From positions 24,224-88,223 of the forward strand of contig JAJPEP010000064.1 of assembly GCA_021166845.1 (NCBI GenBank): a stretch of 64,000 nucleotides of DNA, written 5' to 3'. Positions within the stretch are counted from its first letter, which is position 1; each line of letters begins with the position of its first letter. Positions 18,314 to 26,969 of the stretch are shown piece by piece. Under the pieces are notes generated by a model, which was given only the letters and a program-made list of their open reading frames with translations, was not told where the DNA came from and searched no databases. The position numbers were made by a program, and so were the translations under genes. This DNA comes from Thiobacillus sp. (GTDB lineage Bacteria; Pseudomonadota; Gammaproteobacteria; Burkholderiales; Thiobacillaceae).

Positions 18314-19346
18314 ACAGGACCAGATCGGTGATGCTGTTGGCCCACTCGGCAAACGCCGGCACGGCAAACAGCGGCCGCCCGACGGCACGGTGCAGGTCGG
18401 ACACCAGCATCACGCCCATTTCGCGCTGCGGAAAACGCTGTGCGTATTTGAGGATATTGCCGTATACCTCCGCAGCGTTGGCGCTATCGGCAGCCTGCAG
18501 CGCACGGCGTACCAGCGCGGCGGCAACCCCGTACTGCAGGTCGATGCCATGGGGCACTTCCGCCTCATCGCCGGCGATGATGGCGTCGATATCCGGCATC
18601 TGCGCCATGTTGTCGACAAATGTTTTCAGCTCCAGCCCGGCCGACTGGCCGACGCAGGCCATCAATGCGTCGGCGAGCAAGTCGGCGCGGTCGAATTTCT
18701 GCAGCGCGCGGTGGGCAAATTCCCAGGAACGCGGGCTGGGGAAGGCGATCGGCGTGTGCGCCGGGTCGAAACTGAACAGCAGATCGGGGCGGAAGCGCAG
18801 GAAGGCGATCACGCGCGGGTCGATGTCCTCGTTGTGCGCCCAGTCCACCCAGTCGTCCAGATTAACCTCGACTTCGTAATGGGTGAAGCGGTTGGCCAGC
18901 GGCGCCGGCATCGCGTAGGTCACGCCGCGGTCGCCCTGGCGGTTTCCGGCGGCAAAGATCACCCAGCCGTCGGGCACCTGGTATTCGCCCAGGCGGCGGT
19001 CGAGGATCAGCTGATAGGCCGCGGCCGACACGGTGGGCGGCGCCGAGGTGATTTCATCCAGAAACAGGATGCCCGCCGGGCCGTGACGCCCGGCATCGGG
19101 CAACACAGAGGGGATCGACCACTCCACCAGCTGGCCGCTGCGGAATGGAATTCCGCGCAGGTCGGTCGGCTCCATCTGGGAGAGGCGGATGTCGATCAGC
19201 GGCACGCTGTGCTGCTGCGCGATCTTGGCGACGATCTGCGACTTGCCGACGCCCGGCGGGCCCCACAGCATCACCGGTGTGTGATAGCCGTCGGCGGCGC
19301 TTTCAAATTCGCGGTCGAGGATGGTTTCGATGTGGGAGGGTCGCAT
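18303..19346 (-). CDS. MoxR-type AAA+ ATPase
   Basis: A 347-residue AAA+ ATPase of the MoxR branch. Walker A GPPGVGKSQ is at 29-37, Walker B is GILFLDEI, and sensor-like FAAGNRQGDRGVTYAMPAPL follows. It is the first gene of the operon with the VWA/DUF2201 protein and the Hsp33-like gene, all overlapping. By analogy with MoxR-VWA pairs it remodels or loads a partner protein. A palindromic repeat cluster lies upstream of its start. Confidence 0.92.
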   Translation of the reverse strand: MRPSHIETILDREFESAADGYHTPVMLWGPPGVGKSQIVAKIAQQHSVPLIDIRLSQMEPTDLRGIPFRSGQLVEWSIPSVLPDAGRHGPAGILFLDEITSAPPTVSAAAYQLILDRRLGEYQVPDGWVIFAAGNRQGDRGVTYAMPAPLANRFTHYEVEVNLDDWVDWAHNEDIDPRVIAFLRFRPDLLFSFDPAHTPIAFPSPRSWEFAHRALQKFDRADLLADALMACVGQSAGLELKTFVDNMAQMPDIDAIIAGDEAEVPHGIDLQYGVAAALVRRALQAADSANAAEVYGNILKYAQRFPQREMGVMLVSDLHRAVGRPLFAVPAFAEWANSITDLVLYEH

Positions 19347-19431
19347 GGGTAATCAGCACAACGGTAAATGGTCTTGAATGATAATCGCTCGCGCCACTCG
19401 CTTCCACCCGTAAAGGGTAGGCCATGGTTGT

Positions 19432-19540
19432 CCCCGCAAGGGGGAGGCCGTGGTTGTAAAGCCGATAAATCGGCAACAACCACGCACTAAAGCCGACAAG
19501 TCGGCAACAGCCGCGCTCTAAAGCCACTAAAGCGGCAACA
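19432..19540. repeat. Palindromic repeat cluster, copy A (GTGGTTGT...ACAACCAC)
   Basis: After CCCCGCAAGGGGG comes GTGGTTGT (19450) and its inverted partner ACAACCAC (to 19483), enclosing GCCGATAAATCGGC. Two further small hairpins follow about every 31 bases: GCCGACAAGTCGGC (19492-19505) and GCCACTAAAGCGGC (19523-19536), each preceded by TAAA or AAA and followed by AACA. A related element with a different but still pairing inner stem is at 27204-27253. Confidence 0.75.
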
Positions 19541-19616
19541 ACTGCGCCAGCTTCACCTTGCTCGATGCGGGGGGATTTTGTTACCGTGGCGCGTAACCCG
19601 GCAGATTGGAAGCAGC

Positions 19617-20150
19617 ATGAATTTTTGCAGTGAATGTGGCAGCGCCGTGGCGCTGCGCGTGCCAGAAGGCGACCATCTGCCGCGCCATGTGTGTCCCGAC
19701 TGCGGCGCCATCCATTACCAGAACCCCAAAATGGTGGTCGGCTGCATCCCGGAGTGGGAAGACAAGGTGCTGTTGTGCCGCCGCGCCATCGAACCCAAAT
19801 ACGGGCTGTGGACGCTGCCGGCCGGCTTCATGGAGAACGGCGAAACCACGCTCGAAGGCGCGGCGCGCGAGACCTGGGAAGAAGCCGGGGCGCGCATCGA
19901 GGTCGGCGGCCTCTATACCATGTACAACCTGCCGCACATCAACCAGGTGTATTTGATGTTCCGCGCCCGCCTGCTCGATCTGGATTTCCAGCCCGGTATC
20001 GAGTCACTGGAAACCAGGCTGTTCACCGAAGCCGAAATTCCCTGGGACGAAATCGCCTTCCGCACCGTGCGCGCCACGCTGGAACAATATTTCAGCGACC
20101 GCCGCACAGGCTCATTCGACTTTCATTTCGGCGATATCCGCACGCGCTGA
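19617..20150 (+). CDS. Nudix hydrolase with N-terminal zinc ribbon
   Basis: A 177-residue hydrolase. Zinc-ribbon cysteines are at 4, 7, 26 and 29 (CSEC and CPDC). The Nudix box runs from about 70 to 92: GFMENGETTLEGAARETWEE, then AGA, with the full G-x5-E-x7-RE-x2-EE-x-G spacing. The layout resembles short NADH-pyrophosphatase-like or ADP-ribose hydrolases. The substrate cannot be told. The ATG chosen begins the zinc ribbon; a further upstream ATG would add residues with no similarity. Confidence 0.92.
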   Translation: MNFCSECGSAVALRVPEGDHLPRHVCPDCGAIHYQNPKMVVGCIPEWEDKVLLCRRAIEPKYGLWTLPAGFMENGETTLEGAARETWEEAGARIEVGGLYTMYNLPHINQVYLMFRARLLDLDFQPGIESLETRLFTEAEIPWDEIAFRTVRATLEQYFSDRRTGSFDFHFGDIRTR

Positions 20151-20169
20151 GTTTACGCCCCATGCTGCG

Positions 20170-21678
20170 TCAGGCAGCGACGGCGAACTGCTCCCGCCCG
20201 ATCACGTCCATGCTCACGCGCAACCAGCCTTCGTGGGCCTCCTGCACTTCACCCAGCCGCAGGCGATACACCATGTCGCCGTCGCGCAGTATCAGCGGCG
20301 CACCCAGCCGGTAATGCGTCCTGGGAATCAGCAGGTTGCTGATGCCCTGGTCGAGATGGGTCATCGGCATGAATACGGCCCAGGTCTTGTCCTGCGCCCC
20401 GCCCTGTTCATCCGGCTCGAAATAGATTTCCACCCGCTTGGGGTGACGTGACAGGCGCTGGGTGCCAACCAGATGCTGACCGTCTTCCTCACGGTTCCAG
20501 CGAATCGCCAGCAATTGCCAGACGTTCTCGGACGGATCCCAGCTCACCGCCACCAGGCGGCCATGCGGCAGCGCCGGCGCCTCGGGCAGCGCAAAGCCCA
20601 TGCCCTCCGTACTCTCGTCACGTAGCATCCACGGCTCCAGGACAGGCTGAGTCCTGGCCGCATCGGGGCGGACCAGGGCTGCCAGGATATTGTCAATTCC
20701 CGCCGCCACCCATACCTGGCCAAAGCGGTGCGTGCGCTGACGGTTGCGGCGGATGCCGCCGCGTTCGATCAGGCTCGCCACCTGCTGGGCGAGCCCGTTA
20801 TTTCCCTCTACAGCCGGGGTCTGGTCGAGCGTTTTCAGATGATCGATCAAGGGGCGCAAGGCCAGGTAGCGCAGGCGGCGGCCCCGTACCCAGTCATGGT
20901 CCAGCACGCAGGCGCCGTCGCTTCGCGACAGGTCCACCATGTGCGTGTGCACCTCGCTCTGTGGCACGGTTGCGGGCAGGGGCAAGGGCTCGTAGTCTTC
21001 AAATATCTGCGCAACGGACTCGATTTCCTGGGTGCGGTAGCCCAGTGGATGCACCAGCCCCATCAGCACCACCAGCATGTATTCGCGCGCGCAGTGGGTG
21101 GACCGCGCGTCGATCCGCACCGTCTGCGTCGCAAAACCGTCGCGCTCGACCAGGCGATAGATCTTGTGCATGCGGCGCCAGGCCGATGCGGACGGCGTGC
21201 GCGCCTGATGATAATTCCAGCGCATGACCAGGCCGGCGTAGCGCAGCACACGGGTGGCGATCTCGGCGGCAAAGGGCTTCAGTTCCGCACTGGCCGGCGT
21301 ACGGTAAGCCTGCTTCAGCATCGTAAGCCAGGCTTCCGCCAGCAGCGACCAGAACACCCACGATTCGCGCCACAAGGCCTGGCGCGCCATCCGGAACGAG
21401 GACTGGTTGCGCACATACTGTTCGACGACGCCCCGTTGCAGGGGCAGGCCCGCCTCTTCCAGCCTCATCAATGATTTCATGCGGCTGAGCGAAGCCACTT
21501 CATTTTCCGCATTGAAACGCTCCAGCCCCTCGACCAGCACATGATGCGCGTCGTAATCAGAGCCGGCAGGCAAAGCCTTCAGCCATTTATCGGTGGCCTT
21601 CTCGGAAGCAAACGGCGAGCCTTCTCCGACTTTTCTGCGACGGGCGATCGCGCTCAACATATCGAAAAAATCGGTCAT
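20170..21678 (-). CDS. Conserved hypothetical protein, 502 residues
   Basis: A large soluble protein beginning MTDFFDMLSAIARRRKVGEG. No enzymatic motif was recognised. The first two thirds look helical with many Trp/Tyr. The last 150 residues (from about GRLVAVSWDPSENVWQLLAI) look like beta strands and include a PilZ-like flavour (VEIYFEPDEQGG..., PRTHYRLGAPLILRDGDMVY), but the RxxxR...DxSxxG signature is not clear. It is unflanked by operon partners. The start avoids an upstream extension that would enter the tRNA promoter region. Confidence 0.75.
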   Translation of the reverse strand: MTDFFDMLSAIARRRKVGEGSPFASEKATDKWLKALPAGSDYDAHHVLVEGLERFNAENEVASLSRMKSLMRLEEAGLPLQRGVVEQYVRNQSSFRMARQALWRESWVFWSLLAEAWLTMLKQAYRTPASAELKPFAAEIATRVLRYAGLVMRWNYHQARTPSASAWRRMHKIYRLVERDGFATQTVRIDARSTHCAREYMLVVLMGLVHPLGYRTQEIESVAQIFEDYEPLPLPATVPQSEVHTHMVDLSRSDGACVLDHDWVRGRRLRYLALRPLIDHLKTLDQTPAVEGNNGLAQQVASLIERGGIRRNRQRTHRFGQVWVAAGIDNILAALVRPDAARTQPVLEPWMLRDESTEGMGFALPEAPALPHGRLVAVSWDPSENVWQLLAIRWNREEDGQHLVGTQRLSRHPKRVEIYFEPDEQGGAQDKTWAVFMPMTHLDQGISNLLIPRTHYRLGAPLILRDGDMVYRLRLGEVQEAHEGWLRVSMDVIGREQFAVAA

Positions 21679-21923
21679 GAATCGTGTCAGCTTGTTTCGG
21701 GTGCCTGCGGACCAGCACCATTTATGCCAAACCCATGGCCGTAGCGCATTTATTTCAACGCATTGGTTTTGTTCGGGTTTGCAATGTTCGCGCGCGGCGG
21801 CTTTTCGGCGGATTAACGAAAACCCGACACCCGCTGTTGAAGCCGCGTCAATCCGTCCCGACGCGCGGATTGCCATCGGGTTCGCCTCACAAAGGGGGAC
21901 GAACCCGCTACAATGCGCGCCGA

Positions 21924-22011
21924 GGAAGCGTGGCAGAGTGGTCGATTGCACCGGTCTTGAAAACCGGCAACGGGCAACCGTTCGTGAGTTCGAATCTCAC
22001 CGCTTCCGCCA
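21924..22011 (+). tRNA. tRNA-Ser (anticodon UGA)
   Basis: The acceptor arms GGAAGCG and CGCTTCC pair fully, with discriminator G and an encoded CCA. The anticodon loop CTTGAAA carries TGA at 21958-21960. A long variable arm and GTTCGAATC T-arm are present, as for type II tRNA-Ser. Length is 88 bases including CCA. Confidence 0.97.
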
Positions 22012-22191
22012 ATACAAACATACGCTTACGCGAACTCAGCGCAAATGATCGGCAGCTTCCGCATCCGCGACTGGATTCTGGCGTATCGGGCAGCACATCG
22101 ACGACGGCGTGCTTTCCCACCAAAACCTTGACACGTCCGCAGTGCAACAAGAACAGCTTGCTCCCGATATGGGAGCGTGCTACATTGTGTC

Positions 22192-22485
22192 ATGCGCATC
22201 ATCGCGATCAGCCAGCTACGGGCGTTCTGGAGCAAGCATCCCGAGGCCGAGATGCCGCTCAGGGCCTGGTACGCCGATGCCAGTCGTGCCGATTGGAAAA
22301 GCCCGGCGGATATCAAGGCGGCCTATCGCAATGCCAGTTTTTTGCCCAACAACCGCGTGGCATTCAACATCAAGGGCAATGACTACCGGCTGATCGTGGC
22401 CATGCATTACAACCGGGGCATGATGTTTATACGCTTTGTCGGCACCCACGCGGAATATGACCGCATAGACGCCAGCACGATATGA
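22192..22485 (+). CDS. higB: HigB-type mRNA interferase toxin
   Basis: A 97-residue toxin of the HigB/RelE-like family that cleaves mRNA on the ribosome. It reads MRIIAISQLRAFWSKHPEAE, with NNRVAFNIKGNDYRLIVAMH and FIRFVGTHAEYDRIDASTI, a close fit to the HigB_toxin family including the final H-x-(E/D)-Y-D-(R/K)-(I/L)-D segment. The toxin gene precedes the antitoxin gene, as in other hig loci, and its stop overlaps the next start (ATGA). Confidence 0.93.
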   Translation: MRIIAISQLRAFWSKHPEAEMPLRAWYADASRADWKSPADIKAAYRNASFLPNNRVAFNIKGNDYRLIVAMHYNRGMMFIRFVGTHAEYDRIDASTI

Positions 22486-22880
22486 AAGGTCACACAATGG
22501 AACTGAAACCGATACGCACCAAGGCAGAATACAAAATGGCGCTGGCCGAAGCCGAAGCGCTGTGGGATGCCCCGGAAAAAAGCCCCGAGGCCGACCGGCT
22601 GGAAGTGCTCAGCCTGCTGATCCAGAACTACGAGGCCCGGCATCATCCCATCCCCGATCCCGACCCCGTCGCTTTCCTGCTGCACGTGATGGAGGCACGC
22701 GGACTGACCCGCAAGGATATGGAACCTTATATTGGAAGCCGGGCACGCGTGGCGGAAATCCTCAATCGTGTGCGGCCGCTGTCGCTGGAGATGATCCGCC
22801 ATCTGTCATCCGGTCTTGGCCTGCCAGCCGATGTGCTGATCCAGCCTTACGAGGCGGGTGACGGCAGAAAAGCTGCTTAA
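22482..22880 (+). CDS. higA: HigA-type antitoxin
   Basis: A 132-residue partner of HigB. The N-terminal region (MELKPIRTKAEYKMALAEAE...LWDA) is typical of HigA2-like antitoxins. The C-terminal HTH-XRE domain includes GLTRKDMEPYIGSRARVAEI, LNRVRPLSLEMI and GLGLPADVLIQ. It should bind both the toxin and the promoter upstream of higB. ATG at 22482 overlaps the toxin stop; a second ATG at 22497 is equally likely as the true start. Its 3' end overlaps the radical SAM gene. Confidence 0.92.
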   Translation: MKGHTMELKPIRTKAEYKMALAEAEALWDAPEKSPEADRLEVLSLLIQNYEARHHPIPDPDPVAFLLHVMEARGLTRKDMEPYIGSRARVAEILNRVRPLSLEMIRHLSSGLGLPADVLIQPYEAGDGRKAA

Positions 22881-23751
22881 AGCGAGGCGCATCATCAAAA
22901 AACCTGCATTACTCACCCCCGTCAACCATAACCGCGACAGCGCGGGGATGACCTATGTCTATCCCGTGGTCTCGCGCCGTGCGGGCGGGGTGTCGGTGGG
23001 GATCAACCTCAATCCCAACAGCTCCTGCAACTGGGCGTGCGTGTATTGCCAGGTGCCGGGCCTGACGCGCGGCACGGCGCCCGAGATCGATCTGGCGCAG
23101 CTGGAAGCCGAGTTGCGCGCGATGCTCGCCGACATCGTCCACGGCGACTTCATGCAGACGCGCGTGCCCGAGGGCGCACGGCGGCTGAACGACATCGCGC
23201 TGTCGGGCAACGGCGAGCCGACCAGCGCCAAGGCCTTTCCTCAGGTCATCGAGCTGATCGGCCGGGTGATGAATGACTTCGATCTGGTCGGGAAGATCAA
23301 GCTGGTGCTGATCACCAACGGCAGCCTGGCCGACCGGCCGCGGGTGCAGGAGGGCATCGGGAAAATGGCGGCGCTGAGCGGCGAGGTATGGTTCAAGTTC
23401 GACCGCGCGACCGCCGCCGGCATGCGCAGCGTCAATCAGACGCGGGTTTCACCCGACAGGCAGTTCGAGCGGCTGGCCGTAGCCGCACGGCTGTGCCCGA
23501 CCTGGCTGCAAACCTGCGTGTTCGCGCTCGACGGCAAGCCGCCATCGGAAGCGGAACAGGCGGCCTATCTGGCCGCGGTGGCGCGCATCCGGCAGCAATC
23601 GATCCCGGTACGGGGCGTGCTGCTATATGGCCTGGCGCGGCCTTCGATGCAGCCGCAGGCAGGCAGGCTGTCGGCGCTGCCCGCCGAATGGCTCGAAGCC
23701 TTCGCCGAAAAAATCCGCGCGGCCGGCTTGCCGGTCAAGGTATCGCCATGA
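22858..23751 (+). CDS. Radical SAM protein
   Basis: A 297-residue radical SAM enzyme with the cluster motif CNWACVYC (Cys57, 61, 64) preceded by GGVSVGINLNPNSS, and the downstream glycine-rich SGNGEPTSAKAFPQVIE. These follow a family of stand-alone radical SAM proteins often annotated only as such. The GTG start overlaps higA by 23 bases; a later start before VNHNRDSAGMTYVYP is possible, since similarity begins there. Substrate unknown. The end overlaps acpS by four bases, linking it with the acpS-nagZ-CDF string. Confidence 0.88.
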   Translation: MTAEKLLKARRIIKKPALLTPVNHNRDSAGMTYVYPVVSRRAGGVSVGINLNPNSSCNWACVYCQVPGLTRGTAPEIDLAQLEAELRAMLADIVHGDFMQTRVPEGARRLNDIALSGNGEPTSAKAFPQVIELIGRVMNDFDLVGKIKLVLITNGSLADRPRVQEGIGKMAALSGEVWFKFDRATAAGMRSVNQTRVSPDRQFERLAVAARLCPTWLQTCVFALDGKPPSEAEQAAYLAAVARIRQQSIPVRGVLLYGLARPSMQPQAGRLSALPAEWLEAFAEKIRAAGLPVKVSP

Positions 23752-24152
23752 TCCACGGCATCGGCACCGACCTGCTGGACGCCGGGCGGATTCGCAGCGG
23801 CCTCGCGCGCTTTGGCGAGCCCTACGCAAACCGTATCCTCGCCCCGGCCGAATACGCAGGATATGAAGCCAGCCGCGACCCGGCGCGCTTCCTCGCCAAA
23901 TGCTTCGCCGCCAAGGAGGCGTTCGCCAAGGCCGCGGGAACCGGGCTGCGCGCGCCGGTGTCGCTGCGCAACATCGCCGTGCTGCGCGATCCGTGCGGCA
24001 AGCCCTTCCTGCAATGCGCGCCCATGCTCGCCGCCTGGCTGGCCGCGCGCGGCGTCACGGCGCATCATGTTTCGCTGTCGGACGAGGGCGGCCTGGTGCT
24101 GGCGTTTGTCGTGCTGGAGCAGTCCAATTCTTCTTCGGAGAACGCAACATGA
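23748..24152 (+). CDS. acpS: Holo-[acyl-carrier-protein] synthase
   Basis: Transfers the phosphopantetheine arm from CoA to acyl carrier protein. The 134-residue protein shows the two magnesium-ligand motifs: GIGTDLLD (Asp8) and CFAAKEAFAKAAGTG (Glu57). The start overlaps the radical SAM stop, and its own stop overlaps nagZ (ATGA both times). AcpS next to nagZ is common in betaproteobacteria. Confidence 0.96.
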   Translation: MIHGIGTDLLDAGRIRSGLARFGEPYANRILAPAEYAGYEASRDPARFLAKCFAAKEAFAKAAGTGLRAPVSLRNIAVLRDPCGKPFLQCAPMLAAWLAARGVTAHHVSLSDEGGLVLAFVVLEQSNSSSENAT

Positions 24153-25228
24153 CCCTTGGCCCCTTGATGGTCGACGTGGCGGGCACCGAGCTCACCGACG
24201 ACGACCGCCGCCGCCTCGCCCATCCGCTGGTCGGCGGGGTGATCCTGTTTTCCCGCAACTACCGCGATCCGGCGCAGCTGGCCGCGCTGACCGCCGAGAT
24301 CCACGCGCTCAAACCCGCGCCGCTCTTGATCGGCGCCGATCAGGAGGGCGGCCGGGTGCAGCGCTTCCGCGAGGGCTTCACCCGCCTGCCGCCGATGCGC
24401 GCCTTCGGCGAAATCTGGAACGACCATCCGCAGCGCGCCCGCGAACTGGCGCGCGAAACCGGTTTCGTGCTGGCGAGCGAGCTGCGCGCGCACGGCGTCG
24501 ACTTCAGCTTTGCGCCGGTGCTCGACCTGGATTACGGCGCCTCTTCGGTGATCGGCGACCGCGCCTTCCATGCCGACCCGCACGCCGTGTTCCAGCTTGG
24601 CCAGGCCGTGATGCTCGGGATGAAGGACGCCGGCATGGCCGCCTGCGGCAAGCACTTTCCCGGCCACGGCTTCGTCAAGGCGGATTCGCACGTCGCGATC
24701 CCGGTGGACGAGCGCACCCTGGCCGACATGGCGATCGCCGACCTGGCGCCGTTCCGGCTGATGATCGAGGCGGGACTGGCCGCGATGATGCCGGCGCACG
24801 TGATCTATCCGAACGTCGACGAGCGGCCCGCCGGTTTTTCAAAAGTGTGGCTGCAAAAGCTGCTGCGCCGCCAGTTGGGCTTCGACGGCGCGATTTTCAG
24901 CGACGACCTCTGCATGGAAGCCGCCGCCGTGGCGGGCGGCGTGGTCGAGCGGGTGGCCGCGGCGCTCGACGCCGGCTGCGACATGGCGCTGGTCTGCAAC
25001 CGGCCCGACCTGGCGGACGAGGTGCTGGACAATCTGAAGGTGGACTGGCCCGCCCCCGCCCGCGCGCGGCTGGCGCGCATGCACGGCCACCCGCAGCCGC
25101 CGACGCTGGTCCAGCTACGCGAATCGGCGCGCTACGTCAGCGCGTTGCACCACATCGCCGGGCTGGGGCAAAACTCCGCCGACCTCAACCTGCAAGCCGA
25201 CCCGACCGATTACTGTGGCCGCGCATAA
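24149..25228 (+). CDS. nagZ: Beta-N-acetylhexosaminidase NagZ
   Basis: A GH3 glycosidase of muropeptide recycling that removes GlcNAc from anhydro-muropeptides in the cytoplasm. The 359-residue protein begins MTLGPLMVDVAGTELTDDD. It contains IGADQEGGRVQRF, the GH3 His-motif KHFPGHGFVKADSHV and the nucleophile segment IFSDDLCMEAA. It works in the same pathway as AmpD, encoded about 17 kb upstream in this window. It overlaps the CDF gene by 14 bases. Confidence 0.96.
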   Translation: MTLGPLMVDVAGTELTDDDRRRLAHPLVGGVILFSRNYRDPAQLAALTAEIHALKPAPLLIGADQEGGRVQRFREGFTRLPPMRAFGEIWNDHPQRARELARETGFVLASELRAHGVDFSFAPVLDLDYGASSVIGDRAFHADPHAVFQLGQAVMLGMKDAGMAACGKHFPGHGFVKADSHVAIPVDERTLADMAIADLAPFRLMIEAGLAAMMPAHVIYPNVDERPAGFSKVWLQKLLRRQLGFDGAIFSDDLCMEAAAVAGGVVERVAAALDAGCDMALVCNRPDLADEVLDNLKVDWPAPARARLARMHGHPQPPTLVQLRESARYVSALHHIAGLGQNSADLNLQADPTDYCGRA

Positions 25229-26156
25229 GCACGACCACGGCGCCGCGTCCGGCCACAGCCACCCTCACACGGCGCAAAACGGCACCCTGCTCGTCGCCCT
25301 GCTGCTGACGCTGGCCTTCGCCGGGGTCGAGGCTGCGGCCGGCTGGTGGTCGGGCTCGCTCGCGCTGCTGGCCGATGCCGCCCACATGCTCACCGACAGC
25401 TCCGCGCTGGGGCTGGCTGCCGCCGCGGCCTGGCTGGCGCGGCGTCCGCCCAGCATGCGTCATTCCTACGGCCTGATGCGTGCGGAAGTGCTGGCGGCGC
25501 TGTTCAACAGCCTTTTGATGCTGGTGCTGATCGGTTTCATCGTGCGCGAAGCCATCGAGCGCATCGGCGCCCCGCGCGACATCGCCGGCGGCACGGTCAT
25601 CACCGTCGCGGTGATCGGCCTCGCGATCAATCTCGCCGTCGCCTGGGTGCTGAGCCGCGGCGAACACACGCTCAACAGCCGCGCCGCGCTGCTGCATGTG
25701 CTGGGCGACGCGCTTGGCTCGGTGGCGGCGATCGCGGCCGGCATCGTCATCGTCGCCACCGGCTGGACCCCGATCGACCCGCTGCTGTCCTTGCTGGTGG
25801 CGGCGCTGATTCTGGTTTCGGCGCTGCGCCTGCTGCGCGAGGTCGTGCACGTGCTGATGGAGGGCGTGCCGCTCGATCTCCGGCTCGACGCCATCGGCCA
25901 GGATCTGGCCGGGCTCGACGGCGTGCTGCGGGTGCATGACCTGCACGTGTGGACGCTTTCGTCCGACACCATCGCGCTGTCGGCCCACCTGGAAATCCGC
26001 AGCCTGACCGACTGGCCGGGCATCCTCGCCGCCGCACGCCAGCTGATGGACACGCGGCACGGCATCCACCACGTCACGCTGCAACCCGAGGCGCTGGCCG
26101 CACAACCGCTCCTGCGCGGCGACTGGCCCCCTCGCGCAGGCGGCTTGCAAGGATAA
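25215..26156 (+). CDS. Cation diffusion facilitator (Zn/Co/Cd-type efflux)
   Basis: A 313-residue CDF transporter of the CzcD/ZitB kind. The N-terminus is His-rich (HKHDHGAASGHSHPH), followed by six membrane segments. The binding residues H-x3-D appear in LADAAHMLTDSSAL (TM2) and HVLGDALGSVAAI (TM5). The cytoplasmic domain contains VHDLHVWTLSSDTIALSAH. It likely exports zinc or a similar metal by proton exchange. GTG start overlaps nagZ. It is the last gene before the iron superlocus. Confidence 0.93.
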   Translation: MAAHKHDHGAASGHSHPHTAQNGTLLVALLLTLAFAGVEAAAGWWSGSLALLADAAHMLTDSSALGLAAAAAWLARRPPSMRHSYGLMRAEVLAALFNSLLMLVLIGFIVREAIERIGAPRDIAGGTVITVAVIGLAINLAVAWVLSRGEHTLNSRAALLHVLGDALGSVAAIAAGIVIVATGWTPIDPLLSLLVAALILVSALRLLREVVHVLMEGVPLDLRLDAIGQDLAGLDGVLRVHDLHVWTLSSDTIALSAHLEIRSLTDWPGILAAARQLMDTRHGIHHVTLQPEALAAQPLLRGDWPPRAGGLQG

Positions 26157-26373
26157 ACGCAGGGCCAGACGCGGATCGTTCGCCCGATGGCTGGTTCGCC
26201 GCGGTGTAGGCCGCGCACAGTCGAGAATGAAGCATTCACCTCGCCCTCCCGGACTCGGCTAATCGGCTGAGTCACACGCCCCCGCGCGCCGCGCTGAACC
26301 AGCGCGCATTCGCCATGCCCGCTGTTCTGTAGGACTCCATCCGCCCTCTTTTGCAAATATTTGCCGCCACCGC

Positions 26374-26402
26374 TTGACACATTAATGAGAATGGTTATCA
26401 TT
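26374..26402 (+). promoter_or_regulatory. Promoter with Fur box upstream of hemP
   Basis: TTGACA (26374-26379), 16 bases, TATCAT (26396-26401). The palindromic AATGAGAATGGTTATCATT at 26384-26402 covers the -10 and spacer and fits the Fur-box consensus. The core TGAGAATGGTTATCAT is identical in the feoA upstream region. Predicted: repression by Fe-Fur. Confidence 0.88.
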
Positions 26403-26420
26403 CGCCAAACACAAACATAC

Positions 26421-26639
26421 ATGAAACCCGATCAAGCCAAACCAGACGCCCAAGCCATGCAAACGCAAACACCTTCATCCCTCGATTCTCCGGCCGAGCC
26501 CGGCGCGCGAACTTTTCTGCCGGGCACCATCCCGACGGACTACTTATTCCAGGGCAATCAGGAAATCCTGATCAGCCATAACGGCGAGCACTATCGCCTG
26601 CGCATCACCAAGAACGGCAAACTGATTCTCACCAAGTAA
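26421..26639 (+). CDS. hemP: Hemin uptake protein HemP (copy 1)
   Basis: A 72-residue HemP. The conserved part is at the C-terminus: TDYLFQGNQEILISHNGEHY then RLRITKNGKLILTK. HemP is a small regulator or assistant of haem/iron uptake in proteobacteria, first gene of many Fur-regulated loci. The ATG at 26421 (MKPDQAK) is preferred; it lies 20 bases after the Fur-controlled -10. A second ATG 12 codons later is possible. A second, shorter HemP is encoded near 33.9 kb. Confidence 0.88.
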   Translation: MKPDQAKPDAQAMQTQTPSSLDSPAEPGARTFLPGTIPTDYLFQGNQEILISHNGEHYRLRITKNGKLILTK

Positions 26640-26678
26640 GTCCGCCACCGCACCACCCGCCCGCCAACGCGCAAAGCG

Positions 26679-26690
26679 CCAGCCAGCCAC
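26679..26690 (+). repeat. AGCC leader motif, site 1
   Basis: CCAGCCAGCCAC, 20 bases before the next ATG; one of a recurring set found just upstream of genes in the iron superlocus. Confidence 0.6.
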
Positions 26691-26710
26691 CTAAACCCAA
26701 GGAGACCGGC

Positions 26711-26959
26711 ATGTCCGCACCGCAATATCACGACACCCCCGACATCGTCATCGCCGCCACGCGCTGGCTGATGCGCCGCTACCGGCGAACCGGCTGCCGC
26801 AAGCTCGCCCGCATGGTCGAGCAGCACCTGCGCTGGATGGAATCCTATGCGTCGAATTCGCAGCTTGCTGATGCCTGTCGGCGTCTGTCGTGCGAGTGGC
26901 GCGCGGTCTCGCGCACCCCCGAGGCCGTCAACGCCACCCCGCAATCCACCGTCCACTAA
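26711..26959 (+). CDS. Small hypothetical protein in hemP operon
   Basis: An 82-residue, Arg-rich protein (IAATRWLMRRYRRTGCRKLA, then MVEQHLRWMESYASNSQL). A good ribosome site (AAGGAG) precedes the ATG. It has no motif I recognise; it is predicted mostly helical. It lies between HemP and another small gene behind the same Fur promoter, so it may be co-regulated by iron. Confidence 0.65.
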   Translation: MSAPQYHDTPDIVIAATRWLMRRYRRTGCRKLARMVEQHLRWMESYASNSQLADACRRLSCEWRAVSRTPEAVNATPQSTVH

Positions 26960-26969
26960 AGGAATCATC

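Noticed and set aside
19450..19536. Possible small CRISPR array
   Set aside because: The units are short self-pairing hairpins with no constant repeat and variable spacer layout, and no cas genes are near.
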